A stretch of 64,000 bases of DNA from an uncultured Saprospiraceae bacterium (GTDB lineage: Bacteria > Bacteroidota > Bacteroidia > Chitinophagales > Saprospiraceae), in the NCBI GenBank assembly GCA_938015595.1, contig CALLPI010000007.1, positions 1-64,000 on the forward strand. The letters run 5' to 3'. The notes below the pieces were generated by a model, which ran no database searches, had not been told where the DNA came from, and saw nothing but the letters and a program-made list of their open reading frames with translations. Below are positions 37,964 through 46,645 of this stretch, piece after piece. A program made the position numbers and the translations under genes. Positions within the stretch are counted from its first letter, which is position 1. The number at the start of each line of letters is the position of its first letter.

Positions 37964-38260
37964 ATGATGCTACACACATTGCTTACTGCTTTGGGCGGTA
38001 TCTTAGGGATAATGCTGATGTGGATTGCTGTACAGCGCCTGTGGGGGTGTGTATTTGTCGAAGAATGCGACGAATGCGAGCAAGACATGCTGGCCCAGCG
38101 AGGCATTTGTGGGCAATGTGGTTGCGCTACTGCTTGCCCGAGAAGATCGCTTACGCCTTCTGCTTTTTCGTGTAGCGAACAACAAAATTTACAGCAATCC
38201 ACAGCGCACAGTTCATTATCCTCCGCCACAAAAAAATCCAACCATCACAATCAACTATAA
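37964..38260 (+). CDS. Small cysteine-rich single-helix membrane protein in the rnf operon
   Basis: This 98-residue protein has one membrane helix (LHTLLTALGGILGIMLMWIAV) directly followed by a cysteine cluster. It has eight cysteines in all, seven of them between residues about 28 and 58 (GCVFVEECDECEQDM, then ICGQCGCATACPRR). A Ser/Gln-rich tail ends it. I do not recognise a family. Its layout recalls NqrM, the small membrane protein with four cysteines that helps insert iron into the NqrD/NqrE cluster, but the sequence is not the same. Position between rnfA and the reductase gene (4-nt gap) makes it part of the operon. A role in RnfA/RnfE cluster assembly is inference. Confidence 0.65.
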   Translation: MMLHTLLTALGGILGIMLMWIAVQRLWGCVFVEECDECEQDMLAQRGICGQCGCATACPRRSLTPSAFSCSEQQNLQQSTAHSSLSSATKKSNHHNQL

Positions 38261-38264
38261 ATTT

Positions 38265-39119
38265 ATGGCACACCTATCAGAACTAGACACGCAGCACACC
38301 TATCAGGCCAGCGTTAGGCAAAACAGGCGGCTTACCCCGCCTGATGCTGATGAGATTCGGGAAATCATCCTGGAGGTTTCATCTGATTTCACCTATCAGG
38401 TCAACCAGAGCTTCGGCGTGCTGATACAAGCCACCGGCGAGTTTGGCAACCAATTCCATCATCGCCTATACAGCATAGCCGACCTACCCGCTCACGACAA
38501 TGGCAAGCAACTTCTCACCATTTTGGTAAAGCGCTGCTTCTATGTGGACGAGTTCAACGGTGAGCGCTATCCCGGTTTAGCATCCAACTTCCTATGCGAC
38601 CGCAAACCAGGGGATAGCATTACCCTCACCGGGCCACATAGCCTGCCTTTTATCGTGCCGGATGACAAAACTGCCAATCTCATCCTCGTGAGCATGGGCA
38701 CAGGCATCGCGCCTTTCCGAGCCTTCATCAAGCATATTTATCAAAACGTAAAGGACTGGCATGGTCGTATCCGGCTATTTTATGGTGCACGCACTGGGCT
38801 GGAATTGCTCTACCTCAACGACAAAGACGGCGACTTGACCCAGTACTATGACGAAGCTACCTTCCAGGCTTTTCATGCACTCAGCCCCCGGCCGCACTGG
38901 GCCGACCCTATCGCGCTGGATGCCGCCCTGGAGGCGCAAGCTGCAGAACTTCAGGAAATGCTCAACCAAGTGAACACCTATGTATATGTGGCTGGGTTTG
39001 CTCAGATACTGCCCATGCTGGACAAAGCCTTTGCCAACATTCTGGGGAGCAAAGACAAATGGAGCGCCCGCAAAGCCGAGCTGGTAGCCGGCAATAAGTG
39101 GGCCGAAGTTGTGTATTAA
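38265..39119 (+). CDS. Plant-type ferredoxin--NADP+ reductase
   Basis: This 284-residue flavoprotein has the FAD-binding motif HHRLYSIAD and the phosphate-binding region CDRKPGDSITLTGPHSLPF. The NADP-binding half carries LVSMGTGIAPFRAF, LFYGARTGLELLYLND and a C-terminal VYVAGFAQILP...EVVY ending. It belongs to the ferredoxin-NADP+ reductase superfamily of plant or bacterial type, not the thioredoxin-reductase-like type. It starts 4 nt after the cysteine-rich gene and rnfB follows 15 nt later. It could exchange electrons between ferredoxin and NADPH beside the NAD-linked Rnf complex. Coenzyme preference is not proven. Confidence 0.85.
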   Translation: MAHLSELDTQHTYQASVRQNRRLTPPDADEIREIILEVSSDFTYQVNQSFGVLIQATGEFGNQFHHRLYSIADLPAHDNGKQLLTILVKRCFYVDEFNGERYPGLASNFLCDRKPGDSITLTGPHSLPFIVPDDKTANLILVSMGTGIAPFRAFIKHIYQNVKDWHGRIRLFYGARTGLELLYLNDKDGDLTQYYDEATFQAFHALSPRPHWADPIALDAALEAQAAELQEMLNQVNTYVYVAGFAQILPMLDKAFANILGSKDKWSARKAELVAGNKWAEVVY

Positions 39120-39134
39120 CCCGAAAAACATCGC

Positions 39135-40007
39135 ATGCTCATGGCCATCGTCATTGCTGTAGTCGCGCTGGGTAGCCTAACGCTGCTGTTGGCCATCCTC
39201 CTGGCAGCAGCTAACAAAAAGTTGTATGTGTACGAAGATCCTCGCATTGACGCGGTAGAAGACATGCTGCCTCACGCCAACTGCGGCGCTTGTGGCTTCC
39301 CTGGATGCCGCCCCTTTGCCGAGGCATTGGTCAATGGCCAGGCGCTGCCTGGCAGGTGCACAGTAAGCAGCGACGAAGGCCGCAAACGCATAGCCCTCTA
39401 CCTGGGCGTAGCGCTGGGGGCTGAGGAGAAATACGTGGCGCGCCTGGCCTGCGGCGGGGGCATCAATGTAGCGCGCAACAGAGCCCACTACCATGGTATT
39501 AGTTCTTGCCGGGCGGCAGCACTGGTGTCGGGCGGAGGCAAAGGATGCTTATGGGGCTGCCTGGGCTGGGGCGACTGCGTAGCCGTATGTGACTTTGACG
39601 CGCTGCATCTCAATGAGCACTGCCTGCCTGTAGTGGATGTGCAAAAATGCACTGCCTGCGGCGCCTGTGTGGAGGCCTGCCCTAAAGACTTGTTTTCCTT
39701 GCAGCCTGTAAGCCGGCGCTTGTGGGTCAACTGCAAAAACCTCGAAGCTGGCGACCAAGTCCTCGAAGAATGCCAAGTAGCTTGCACGGCCTGCGGTCGC
39801 TGCGCCATGGATGCTCCTGGTGGCCTCATTACCATGGTGCACAACTTGCCATTGATTGATTACTCCCAAGATCATCGCACCCAAGCCCCTATACAACGCT
39901 GCCCTACCGGCGCCATTGGTTGGTGGAGCGATGACGGCGACTTCCTCAAAGGCCCTGAAAGCCGCAAAGTCATTCGACAAACACCCCGCAAGGAGGGCTT
40001 TTCGTAA
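39135..40007 (+). CDS. rnfB: Rnf electron transport complex subunit B
   Basis: RnfB is the ferredoxin-accepting iron-sulfur subunit. The 290-residue protein has one N-terminal membrane helix (MLMAIVIAVVALGSLTLLLA). A [4Fe-4S] four-cysteine domain starting PHANCGACGFPGC comes next, then GCLWGCLGWGDCVAVC. A ferredoxin module follows with KCTACGACVEACPKDL and ACTACGRCAMDAP, plus a final CPTGAIG. In many operons rnfB is first; here it is last, after the reductase gene. That completes the full set C, D, G, E, A, B. It is convergent with pbpC. Confidence 0.93.
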   Translation: MLMAIVIAVVALGSLTLLLAILLAAANKKLYVYEDPRIDAVEDMLPHANCGACGFPGCRPFAEALVNGQALPGRCTVSSDEGRKRIALYLGVALGAEEKYVARLACGGGINVARNRAHYHGISSCRAAALVSGGGKGCLWGCLGWGDCVAVCDFDALHLNEHCLPVVDVQKCTACGACVEACPKDLFSLQPVSRRLWVNCKNLEAGDQVLEECQVACTACGRCAMDAPGGLITMVHNLPLIDYSQDHRTQAPIQRCPTGAIGWWSDDGDFLKGPESRKVIRQTPRKEGFS

Positions 40008-40023
40008 AATACAAAGCCCTGCG

Positions 40024-42435
40024 CTATCGCCTCTTCTCCCCCAGCGTATTCTGCTTTTTGCGCGGCACAATCTCGAAAGGCTGCTCCAGGCGGTATCCAC
40101 TTTCATCTACCAGGGTGAGCAGATGCCTGCCAGGCACAGGTGCAAGTGCCATGTTGTGGTACACAGAGGTGGTGCCCATGAACATATCGTCCAGATGCCA
40201 GTGAATCTGGGCATTAGGCCGGCGATGCGCCACCGTAAATATAGTATTGGAAAGGGTGCCGTCCAGCTTCACTGGCACATAGATGCGCGTGGGCCGGCGC
40301 GGATAGATCAACTGCATAGGGTTGGTATGGTCTGTGAATTCACAATCTTCGCGCAAGGGTGGCAAGGGCTGGTAGTCACCATGCTTTTTGGTATAGAAAA
40401 ACTCCTCCAGCGGAGGTAGCACAAACCAACTCTGCGACTGGATGCGATGTGCAGGCTCGCAGTCGGCATACACGCGCCATTGCCGGGTAGAATCCAGGTG
40501 AATGACCTCGTGATAAGGACATGCAGGTGCATCCACGGCGCGGCGCGGCGCCCACACGGTATCCACTGGGCAAATAGACAGTGGGCGCCAGCCGCTCTGC
40601 CGGCACACCGCTATACGGTACATGTCGTCGTAAGGTGGGGAAAACCAGCGATCAGTACGCAGCAACTGAAAAATGTCGAACAACACCGGAGCAGCAACTT
40701 TCACGCCGATGAGCCCTGGACGGCCTTCACCATCGGCGTTGCCTACCCAGACACCCACTGCATAGCGGGGCGTAACGCCTATAGCCCAAGCATCGCGGAA
40801 GCCAAAACTGGTACCTGTTTTCCAGGCCACAGGCTGACCTGAGCCAAAACTCTCCCACTCGCCTTCATCGGCAGGACGCTCTAAGCGGCGCATGGCTTCA
40901 AAAGCAAACCAGGCACCCGCAGCGCTTATGACTGCTGCCTCCTTGTGTAGTTGTCTTTCAGTGGGGCTAGGTAAAGGGGTGTTTAGTATATAGGTGGCCT
41001 TCTGAAAGTCGCGGGCATCGTAGCGCCCGCTGTAGGCTGGGTAGTGTTCTAGCATACGCGCCATGCCTGCATAGCAGTTGGTAATATCCCAGAGAGTGGC
41101 CTCGGCGCCACCCAAAATCAAAGAAAGGCCGTAATGCGAGGGTGGTTTACGGATAGTGGTAAACTGCAACTGATTGAGCGCAAAGTGAAAGCGCTCCACC
41201 CCATAGTCCTGTAAAAGATTGACAAAGGGCACGTTGAGCGAACGGCTCAGTGCGCGGTGGGCTAATATAGCGCCTTCGTATTGCTCTCCAAAGTTCTCGG
41301 GCTTGAAATCATACAGTTGTACAGGCACATCAGACAATAGACTTTGCTGCAAAATGCGGCCTTCCTGCACGGCCAACGCGTAAAGAATAGGCTTGAGAAT
41401 GCTGCCACTACTACGCGGCGCGCGGATGATGTCCACTTGTTCACTATTGGCTTCGCCGGCACCTGGGGCGTTGCCTACATAGGCTAGTACTTCATTGCGG
41501 GGTACATCAATGATCAAGGCTGCAAGGTTGTGTATGCCATTACCGGCCAACAGGCGTTGGTGGCGCTCTAGGATTTCGTTGACACGGCGCTGCCAGTCTA
41601 TGCGCAGCGAAGTGTGCACGCGGGCCGGGCCGGGATTGTCTCGTCGGGCAGATGCTTTGCAAGCCAGGTCTAGCAAGTGAGGTGCTTCGCTTGGCAGAGG
41701 CATGGGGGCATCGGGCAGGGGTTCGTCCACCGCTAGGCGATAGGATACATCGTCTATAATACCCTTACGCCACAAACGCTCAAGCAAGCGATTGCGCTTG
41801 GCTAGCAAGGCATTCCTGTTTCTGCCGGGATATATAAGTGCAGGACTATTGGGCAGTACGGCCAGCGTAGCGGCTTCTGCCCAGGAAAGCAGGTGGGGGC
41901 TTTTGCCAAAGTAGCGCCAGGAGGCTGCATCCAGCCCTACCACATTGCCGCCAAAAGGCGCATAAGATGCATACAAAGCCAATATTTCGCGCTTGCTGTA
42001 GCTGAGTTCCAGGCGTGTAGCCATGAATGCTTCTATCAGTTTGTTGAGCAGGCTACGAGAATTTTTTTTGCGCGCCAGGCGGATGATCTGCATGGTAATA
42101 GTGCTGCCGCCACTCACTACTCTACCCTGGGAGAGATTCTGGCGAAAAGCCCTGCCAATGGCCAACACATCTACGCCTGGGTGTCGAAAGAAGCGTTTGT
42201 CTTCAAATTCGACCAGTGCCTTGACGTAGCGCTCGGGGATGCTATCTATTACGGGGAAGCGCCACTGTCCGTCGGTTGCAATGCGAGCACCGAGCAGCTC
42301 ACCGTGACGATCTTCGAGCACGATGCTGAAGGGGGCACGGAACAGAGGGCGCGGCAGGCAAAACAACCACCAAATGATGAGTATTGAAAGCAACGCCCAC
42401 CAACGGTAGCGATAGAGCCTACGGCGCAACATCAT
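40024..42435 (-). CDS. pbpC: Penicillin-binding protein 1C
   Basis: PBP1C is a bifunctional peptidoglycan synthase-like enzyme anchored in the inner membrane. The 803-residue protein has one N-terminal helix (WWALLSILIIWWLFCLPRPL). A glycosyltransferase domain follows with VEFEDKRFFRHPGVD, then a transpeptidase domain with the serine motif SSGSILKP, SRSLNVPFV and KTGTSFGFRDAW. A C-terminal BiPBP_C domain typical of PbpC ends it. The usual PbpC partner, an alpha-2-macroglobulin gene, is not adjacent. The start overlaps the stop of the upstream lipoprotein gene (TAATG), so the longer open frame is rejected. Confidence 0.93.
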   Translation of the reverse strand: MMLRRRLYRYRWWALLSILIIWWLFCLPRPLFRAPFSIVLEDRHGELLGARIATDGQWRFPVIDSIPERYVKALVEFEDKRFFRHPGVDVLAIGRAFRQNLSQGRVVSGGSTITMQIIRLARKKNSRSLLNKLIEAFMATRLELSYSKREILALYASYAPFGGNVVGLDAASWRYFGKSPHLLSWAEAATLAVLPNSPALIYPGRNRNALLAKRNRLLERLWRKGIIDDVSYRLAVDEPLPDAPMPLPSEAPHLLDLACKASARRDNPGPARVHTSLRIDWQRRVNEILERHQRLLAGNGIHNLAALIIDVPRNEVLAYVGNAPGAGEANSEQVDIIRAPRSSGSILKPILYALAVQEGRILQQSLLSDVPVQLYDFKPENFGEQYEGAILAHRALSRSLNVPFVNLLQDYGVERFHFALNQLQFTTIRKPPSHYGLSLILGGAEATLWDITNCYAGMARMLEHYPAYSGRYDARDFQKATYILNTPLPSPTERQLHKEAAVISAAGAWFAFEAMRRLERPADEGEWESFGSGQPVAWKTGTSFGFRDAWAIGVTPRYAVGVWVGNADGEGRPGLIGVKVAAPVLFDIFQLLRTDRWFSPPYDDMYRIAVCRQSGWRPLSICPVDTVWAPRRAVDAPACPYHEVIHLDSTRQWRVYADCEPAHRIQSQSWFVLPPLEEFFYTKKHGDYQPLPPLREDCEFTDHTNPMQLIYPRRPTRIYVPVKLDGTLSNTIFTVAHRRPNAQIHWHLDDMFMGTTSVYHNMALAPVPGRHLLTLVDESGYRLEQPFEIVPRKKQNTLGEKRR

Positions 42436-42854
42436 TACTTTACATACACTACAGGCACCAAGACACGCACAAAATCCAAATCCGTTTTTGTAGTAGGCTC
42501 CAGCATTATGCGTTGAGGAGTCATCTCCAGAATATTGTAAGGCGGGGCACTTTCTTTCGTTACTTGCATGAGTATCTGGTTGCCCTTGATAGCCCAATAG
42601 CCAAGCGTGGAGTCGCCGTCGGGCATGCGCAACACCAGGAGATTTTCTTTCTTGAACTCAAGGGTAGTCTGCCCGAGTCGTTTCATGACGCCTTCCATGT
42701 AGTTGACTTGGGATTCGCTCACAGATTTTTCTTTGAGCAATTCGCGGGTAGCCTCCATGTCAAACTTCCAGGGTGTCTGCATCAGGATTTTATCGCGGCT
42801 ATAGTTGCAGGCCATGGCGACGAACACTAAAGCAGAAAACAGAAAAAATCGCAT
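42435..42854 (-). CDS. Small lipoprotein upstream of pbpC
   Basis: This 139-residue protein has a lipoprotein signal (MRFFLFSALVFVAMAC, lipid cysteine at 16). The mature part is short, with a helix-rich start (ATRELLKEKSVSESQVNYME) and a beta-rich C-terminal half (LVLRMPDGDSTLGYWAIKGN) that resembles lipocalin-like domains. I cannot name the family with confidence. The stop codon shares one base with the pbpC start, so the two are co-translated, which suggests a cell-wall role. Confidence 0.65.
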   Translation of the reverse strand: MRFFLFSALVFVAMACNYSRDKILMQTPWKFDMEATRELLKEKSVSESQVNYMEGVMKRLGQTTLEFKKENLLVLRMPDGDSTLGYWAIKGNQILMQVTKESAPPYNILEMTPQRIMLEPTTKTDLDFVRVLVPVVYVK

Positions 42855-43015
42855 GATTTTTGCTTTTTGGTTTGAGAGGTCAAAATTAGGAGTGTGCCCG
42901 ATATTTTAGGCTATATAGGTACAGAAAACTTTTTGGCATATCAGTATCTTGGCAGCCAGTGGCGCGCCCAGGTATTCCAAGGGAAGTGCTATTCGCCTCA
43001 AAAACAGTCCTTAAC

Positions 43016-46000
43016 ATGAATAATGAAGCCCTGGCGCAATTGTTTTACCGCGAAGTATGGAAAGCTCTTTCCCATGCAGAGTGGACAACCCAAGACCGCA
43101 TCCAGCGGCTATATCGCCTGCTGCAACTGCTCTTCGTAGAAACCACTCGCCAGGAAGGGTTGCAGTTTTCTACCCTATTTGCTCGCATGGCCTATGCTGG
43201 GCACCGCTACGAACTGAGCGCTTCTGTGCAGTATTACCTACATACCTTCCGACGCCTGGCTGCACAGGTGCACCACAGGCAAGTTGAAATGACCGATGCC
43301 GATTTGCTACAACTGGGCACCAAAGCGCTTTGCACGGCTATTAAGGCCATGCTAGGTGCAAACCCTCCTGCCGAGCTGCAACCCTACCTGGCACATCACT
43401 GGCCTGTAGCCTGGAAAACAGCCGAGTGCAAGGCCTTTCATCACCACATGCGAGTGCTAGCTTTGGTTGATGACCCTACTCAACAGCACCTGCTGGCCCG
43501 CAGCGAAACCGCCCCCGATACTTTGGTGCGCATCGCTTACAATGCAACAGCACACAATGAAAACTTTCAGCCCACGATACTAGCCATCCAGAAGGTGTTT
43601 GGATTCCCTACAACGCTCAACCTCATAGACGTAGATGTGGACGAACAAGGCGTGCTACGCCCCAAAGCCATGGTAGTGGAGCCCGACTACCTGGTGGATG
43701 TATCGGCCATAGCTGCTTGCTTCCGAGAGGGTATGCAAGAACCTTTTTTATACTTATTGGACAAATTCAAACCCTACACCACTTCCAAGCATCGTATTAT
43801 AGGCCACATTGCCAACTTTTTCCTCGATGAACTCATGAACAACCCCGAAGCCGATTTCAAAAGCACTTTCCCGAAAGTATTCCGACTGTATCCACTAGCG
43901 TTTTGCCTGCTATCCGAACAAGAAGTGCGCGATGTCTATCAAGGTGCACAAAAGCACTTTGTCAATCTGCAGCGCATGGTTCGCCACGAGTTTGAAGCCA
44001 ATCGTATACAGCCCAGCCATTGCTTTTTGGAGCCGTCTTTCTTCTCAGAAACCTACGGTTTACAAGGGCGTCTCGACGTATTTTGCCATCCGCCCGACGG
44101 CAATGGCTACGCCGCCATCATAGAGCTGAAAAGCGGCAAGCCGTTTCATGCCAACGCCTACCGTATCAGTCATGATCATTTTGTGCAAACGCTGCTGTAC
44201 GACCTCATGATACAGTCGGTATTTGGTCCGCAGCTCAGGCCTGCCAACTACATCCTATACAGTGGGCAGGACGAAGCTCCGCTACGCTTTGCCCCGCGCG
44301 TACGCACCCAGCAGTACGAGGCTCTTCAAGTACGCAATCAACTAGTAGCTATTGACTGGATGTTGAGGCGCCTGGGGCGCCAGCCTGATGAAGACCTGGC
44401 TGAGCAGGGACGTCGTCTGTTTGGATGTCTTGACCCCAAGCGCATGCCTCGGCTCAAAGGCTTCGCCCGCCAGGATGTGGAAGCCTTCCAGCAGATGTAC
44501 TTTGGCATGGACGACCTGGAGCAACGCTACTTCGCGGCCTTTGCAGGGTTCATCGCTCGTGAGCACCAACTGGCCAAAACCGGCGTGGCTGGCATTCAAT
44601 CCATCAATGGCATGGCCTCTCTGTGGCTCAACTCCACACAAGAAAAACAGGATGCCTTCGACATCCTCCAAGGGCTGGAGATCACCTCCATACAAGCTGC
44701 ATCCGAGGAGCCAACACTAGAATTTGCTCGCAATTCTGCCGGCAAACTAGCCAATTTTCGCCAGGGCGACATCGTAGTGCTGTACCCAGCTACCGACACC
44801 CCCCAAGCAGGAGTACTCTCCAATCAGATTTTCAAATGCATCATCACTGAGCTTAGCTCCACCAGCGTGAAGGTGCGCCTGCGCTCTCGCCAGTTCAACG
44901 ACTCCCTCTTCCGTCAGTACCAACGCTGGAACCTCGAGCACGATATGCTCGACGTGTCCTTCGTAGCCATGTACCGGGCGCTGTGGGAGTTTGCCACCGC
45001 ACCGGCATTCCAAAAACAATTGATACTCGGCACCCAACTACCGCGCCAGGCTGCTCCGCTACAGGCCTCTTTTTCTGATGAACTCATGCCCGAGCAACAG
45101 GACATACTACGTCAGGCGCTGGCTGCACCCGACTACTTCCTTCTGTGGGGGCCGCCAGGTACTGGTAAAACAAGTATGATGCTCAAGCACCTGGTAGGCT
45201 ACTTGTTGCGGCATACTTCCGAAAATCTTCTCCTACTAGCTTACACCAATCGCGCTGTGGACGAAATGTGCGAAGCCATCGAATCACTGGGCCCCGACGT
45301 GCGCCAACACTACCTGCGCATCGGTGCTCGGTATGCTACTCATCCTGCTTTTCACCCACAACTACTGGATGCACTGATTGAACAAATCAATACGCGCAGG
45401 GCACTCAGACAACTCATAGACAGCCGTCGCATTGTGCTGGCCACAGTGGCCTCCATCGGAAGCAAACCTGAGATATTACAACTCAAAAGCTTTGCTCGTG
45501 TCATTATTGACGAAGCCTCTCAAATACTAGAGCCGGCCTTGGCTGGGCTATTGCCTCGGTTTGAGCGCTTTATCCTCATTGGCGACCACAAGCAGCTACC
45601 AGCAGTGGTGAGTCAATCGCCGGAAGAATCTGCCGTGCACGACCCTGCGCTCAAGGCTATTGGCCTGGACAATCTGCGCAACTCGCTCTTTGAACGACTT
45701 TACAAGCTATGCGTAGCCAAAGGCTGCCATTGGGCCTATGCCCAACTGTACCGCCAAGGGCGCATGCACCAGGAGTTGATGGCCTTCCCCAGTCGGTTTT
45801 TTTATGATGATTCACTGCAAATACTGCCGGAAAATACCTCTGGATTTCTGCGACAAACGGCCCTGCCTGCTTGCACTCTACCAGCTGACAGCACTGAACT
45901 GGAAAAATTACTGGCACAACGCCGCATGGTTTTCCTCTCCACCCCTGCCGATGAGCAAGGCGCAGCCTACAAAACCAATCGCTACGAGGCAGAGCGCGCT

Positions 46001-46372
46001 GCTGATGTAGTTGGCGCTTTTCAACGCCTGTATGCCGGGCGCTCGTTTAGCCTAGGCATTATTACGCCATACCGAGCTCAAATTGCCCGAATTCATCAGG
46101 AGCTAGAGATGCGCGGCATAAACACCGACGCCATCACTATTGACACTGTGGAGCGCTATCAGGGCGGCGCCCGCGACGTGATTATTATTTCGCTTTGTAC
46201 CAATACCCTTAACGCACTGGCCTCTATTGTATCCTTATCAGACGAAGGCGTAGATCGCAAACTCAATGTGGCACTCACCCGCGCCCGTGAGCACATAGCA
46301 ATCATTGGCAATGCAGAACTTCTACAAGGCAACGCATTGTACAAGGTACTTTTGGAATTCTGCAAAGCCTGA
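43016..46372 (+). CDS. Dna2-like protein: Cas4-type nuclease fused to UPF1/DNA2-family helicase
   Basis: This 1118-residue protein has an N-terminal helical part of unknown fold. A PD-(D/E)XK nuclease core follows near residues 350-395 (GRLDVFCH with the metal aspartate, IIELKSGK with the E-x-K pair, then HFVQTLLYDLM). A superfamily 1 helicase comes last, with P-loop LLWGPPGTGKTS at about 710, DEAS at about 832, LIGDHKQLPAVV, TIDTVERYQGG and VALTRAREH. Eukaryotic Dna2 has the same order, but the clustered cysteines of its iron-sulfur nuclease are not obvious here. A DNA repair or defence role is likely; which one is unclear. The ATG at 43016 is preferred to an upstream GTG. The 273 nt after it hold only the lysS promoter. 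Confidence 0.8.
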   Translation: MNNEALAQLFYREVWKALSHAEWTTQDRIQRLYRLLQLLFVETTRQEGLQFSTLFARMAYAGHRYELSASVQYYLHTFRRLAAQVHHRQVEMTDADLLQLGTKALCTAIKAMLGANPPAELQPYLAHHWPVAWKTAECKAFHHHMRVLALVDDPTQQHLLARSETAPDTLVRIAYNATAHNENFQPTILAIQKVFGFPTTLNLIDVDVDEQGVLRPKAMVVEPDYLVDVSAIAACFREGMQEPFLYLLDKFKPYTTSKHRIIGHIANFFLDELMNNPEADFKSTFPKVFRLYPLAFCLLSEQEVRDVYQGAQKHFVNLQRMVRHEFEANRIQPSHCFLEPSFFSETYGLQGRLDVFCHPPDGNGYAAIIELKSGKPFHANAYRISHDHFVQTLLYDLMIQSVFGPQLRPANYILYSGQDEAPLRFAPRVRTQQYEALQVRNQLVAIDWMLRRLGRQPDEDLAEQGRRLFGCLDPKRMPRLKGFARQDVEAFQQMYFGMDDLEQRYFAAFAGFIAREHQLAKTGVAGIQSINGMASLWLNSTQEKQDAFDILQGLEITSIQAASEEPTLEFARNSAGKLANFRQGDIVVLYPATDTPQAGVLSNQIFKCIITELSSTSVKVRLRSRQFNDSLFRQYQRWNLEHDMLDVSFVAMYRALWEFATAPAFQKQLILGTQLPRQAAPLQASFSDELMPEQQDILRQALAAPDYFLLWGPPGTGKTSMMLKHLVGYLLRHTSENLLLLAYTNRAVDEMCEAIESLGPDVRQHYLRIGARYATHPAFHPQLLDALIEQINTRRALRQLIDSRRIVLATVASIGSKPEILQLKSFARVIIDEASQILEPALAGLLPRFERFILIGDHKQLPAVVSQSPEESAVHDPALKAIGLDNLRNSLFERLYKLCVAKGCHWAYAQLYRQGRMHQELMAFPSRFFYDDSLQILPENTSGFLRQTALPACTLPADSTELEKLLAQRRMVFLSTPADEQGAAYKTNRYEAERAADVVGAFQRLYAGRSFSLGIITPYRAQIARIHQELEMRGINTDAITIDTVERYQGGARDVIIISLCTNTLNALASIVSLSDEGVDRKLNVALTRAREHIAIIGNAELLQGNALYKVLLEFCKA

Positions 46373-46587
46373 CATCTGACTGGGGCTCTCCTTCACCATA
46401 AGTTTAGGTTGTGAGGGCTTGGCCAAACTGCCACAAGAGCAGCACCTACATCCAATAGGCGGCATTTTTCCTGACCACCTTCTTAGCAAAACATCCCCTT
46501 TGAAGCTCGCCTACCATCCCACCATCCCAAAAAGAAGAACATAGCGCCTAGTACAATGCACCTAAAACAAGAGGCTGGGGGCTTTCA

Positions 46588-46619
46588 TTTGTGAATGCCA
46601 TACTAATCGCTTACATTTG
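46588..46619 (+). promoter_or_regulatory. Promoter of lysS
   Basis: TTTG at 46588-46591, a 20-nt spacer and TACATTTG at 46612-46619 fit the Bacteroidota pattern exactly. The lysS ATG lies 27 nt downstream. Confidence 0.7.
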
Positions 46620-46645
46620 CGCCGCCAAAAAAACGCACACCCAAC

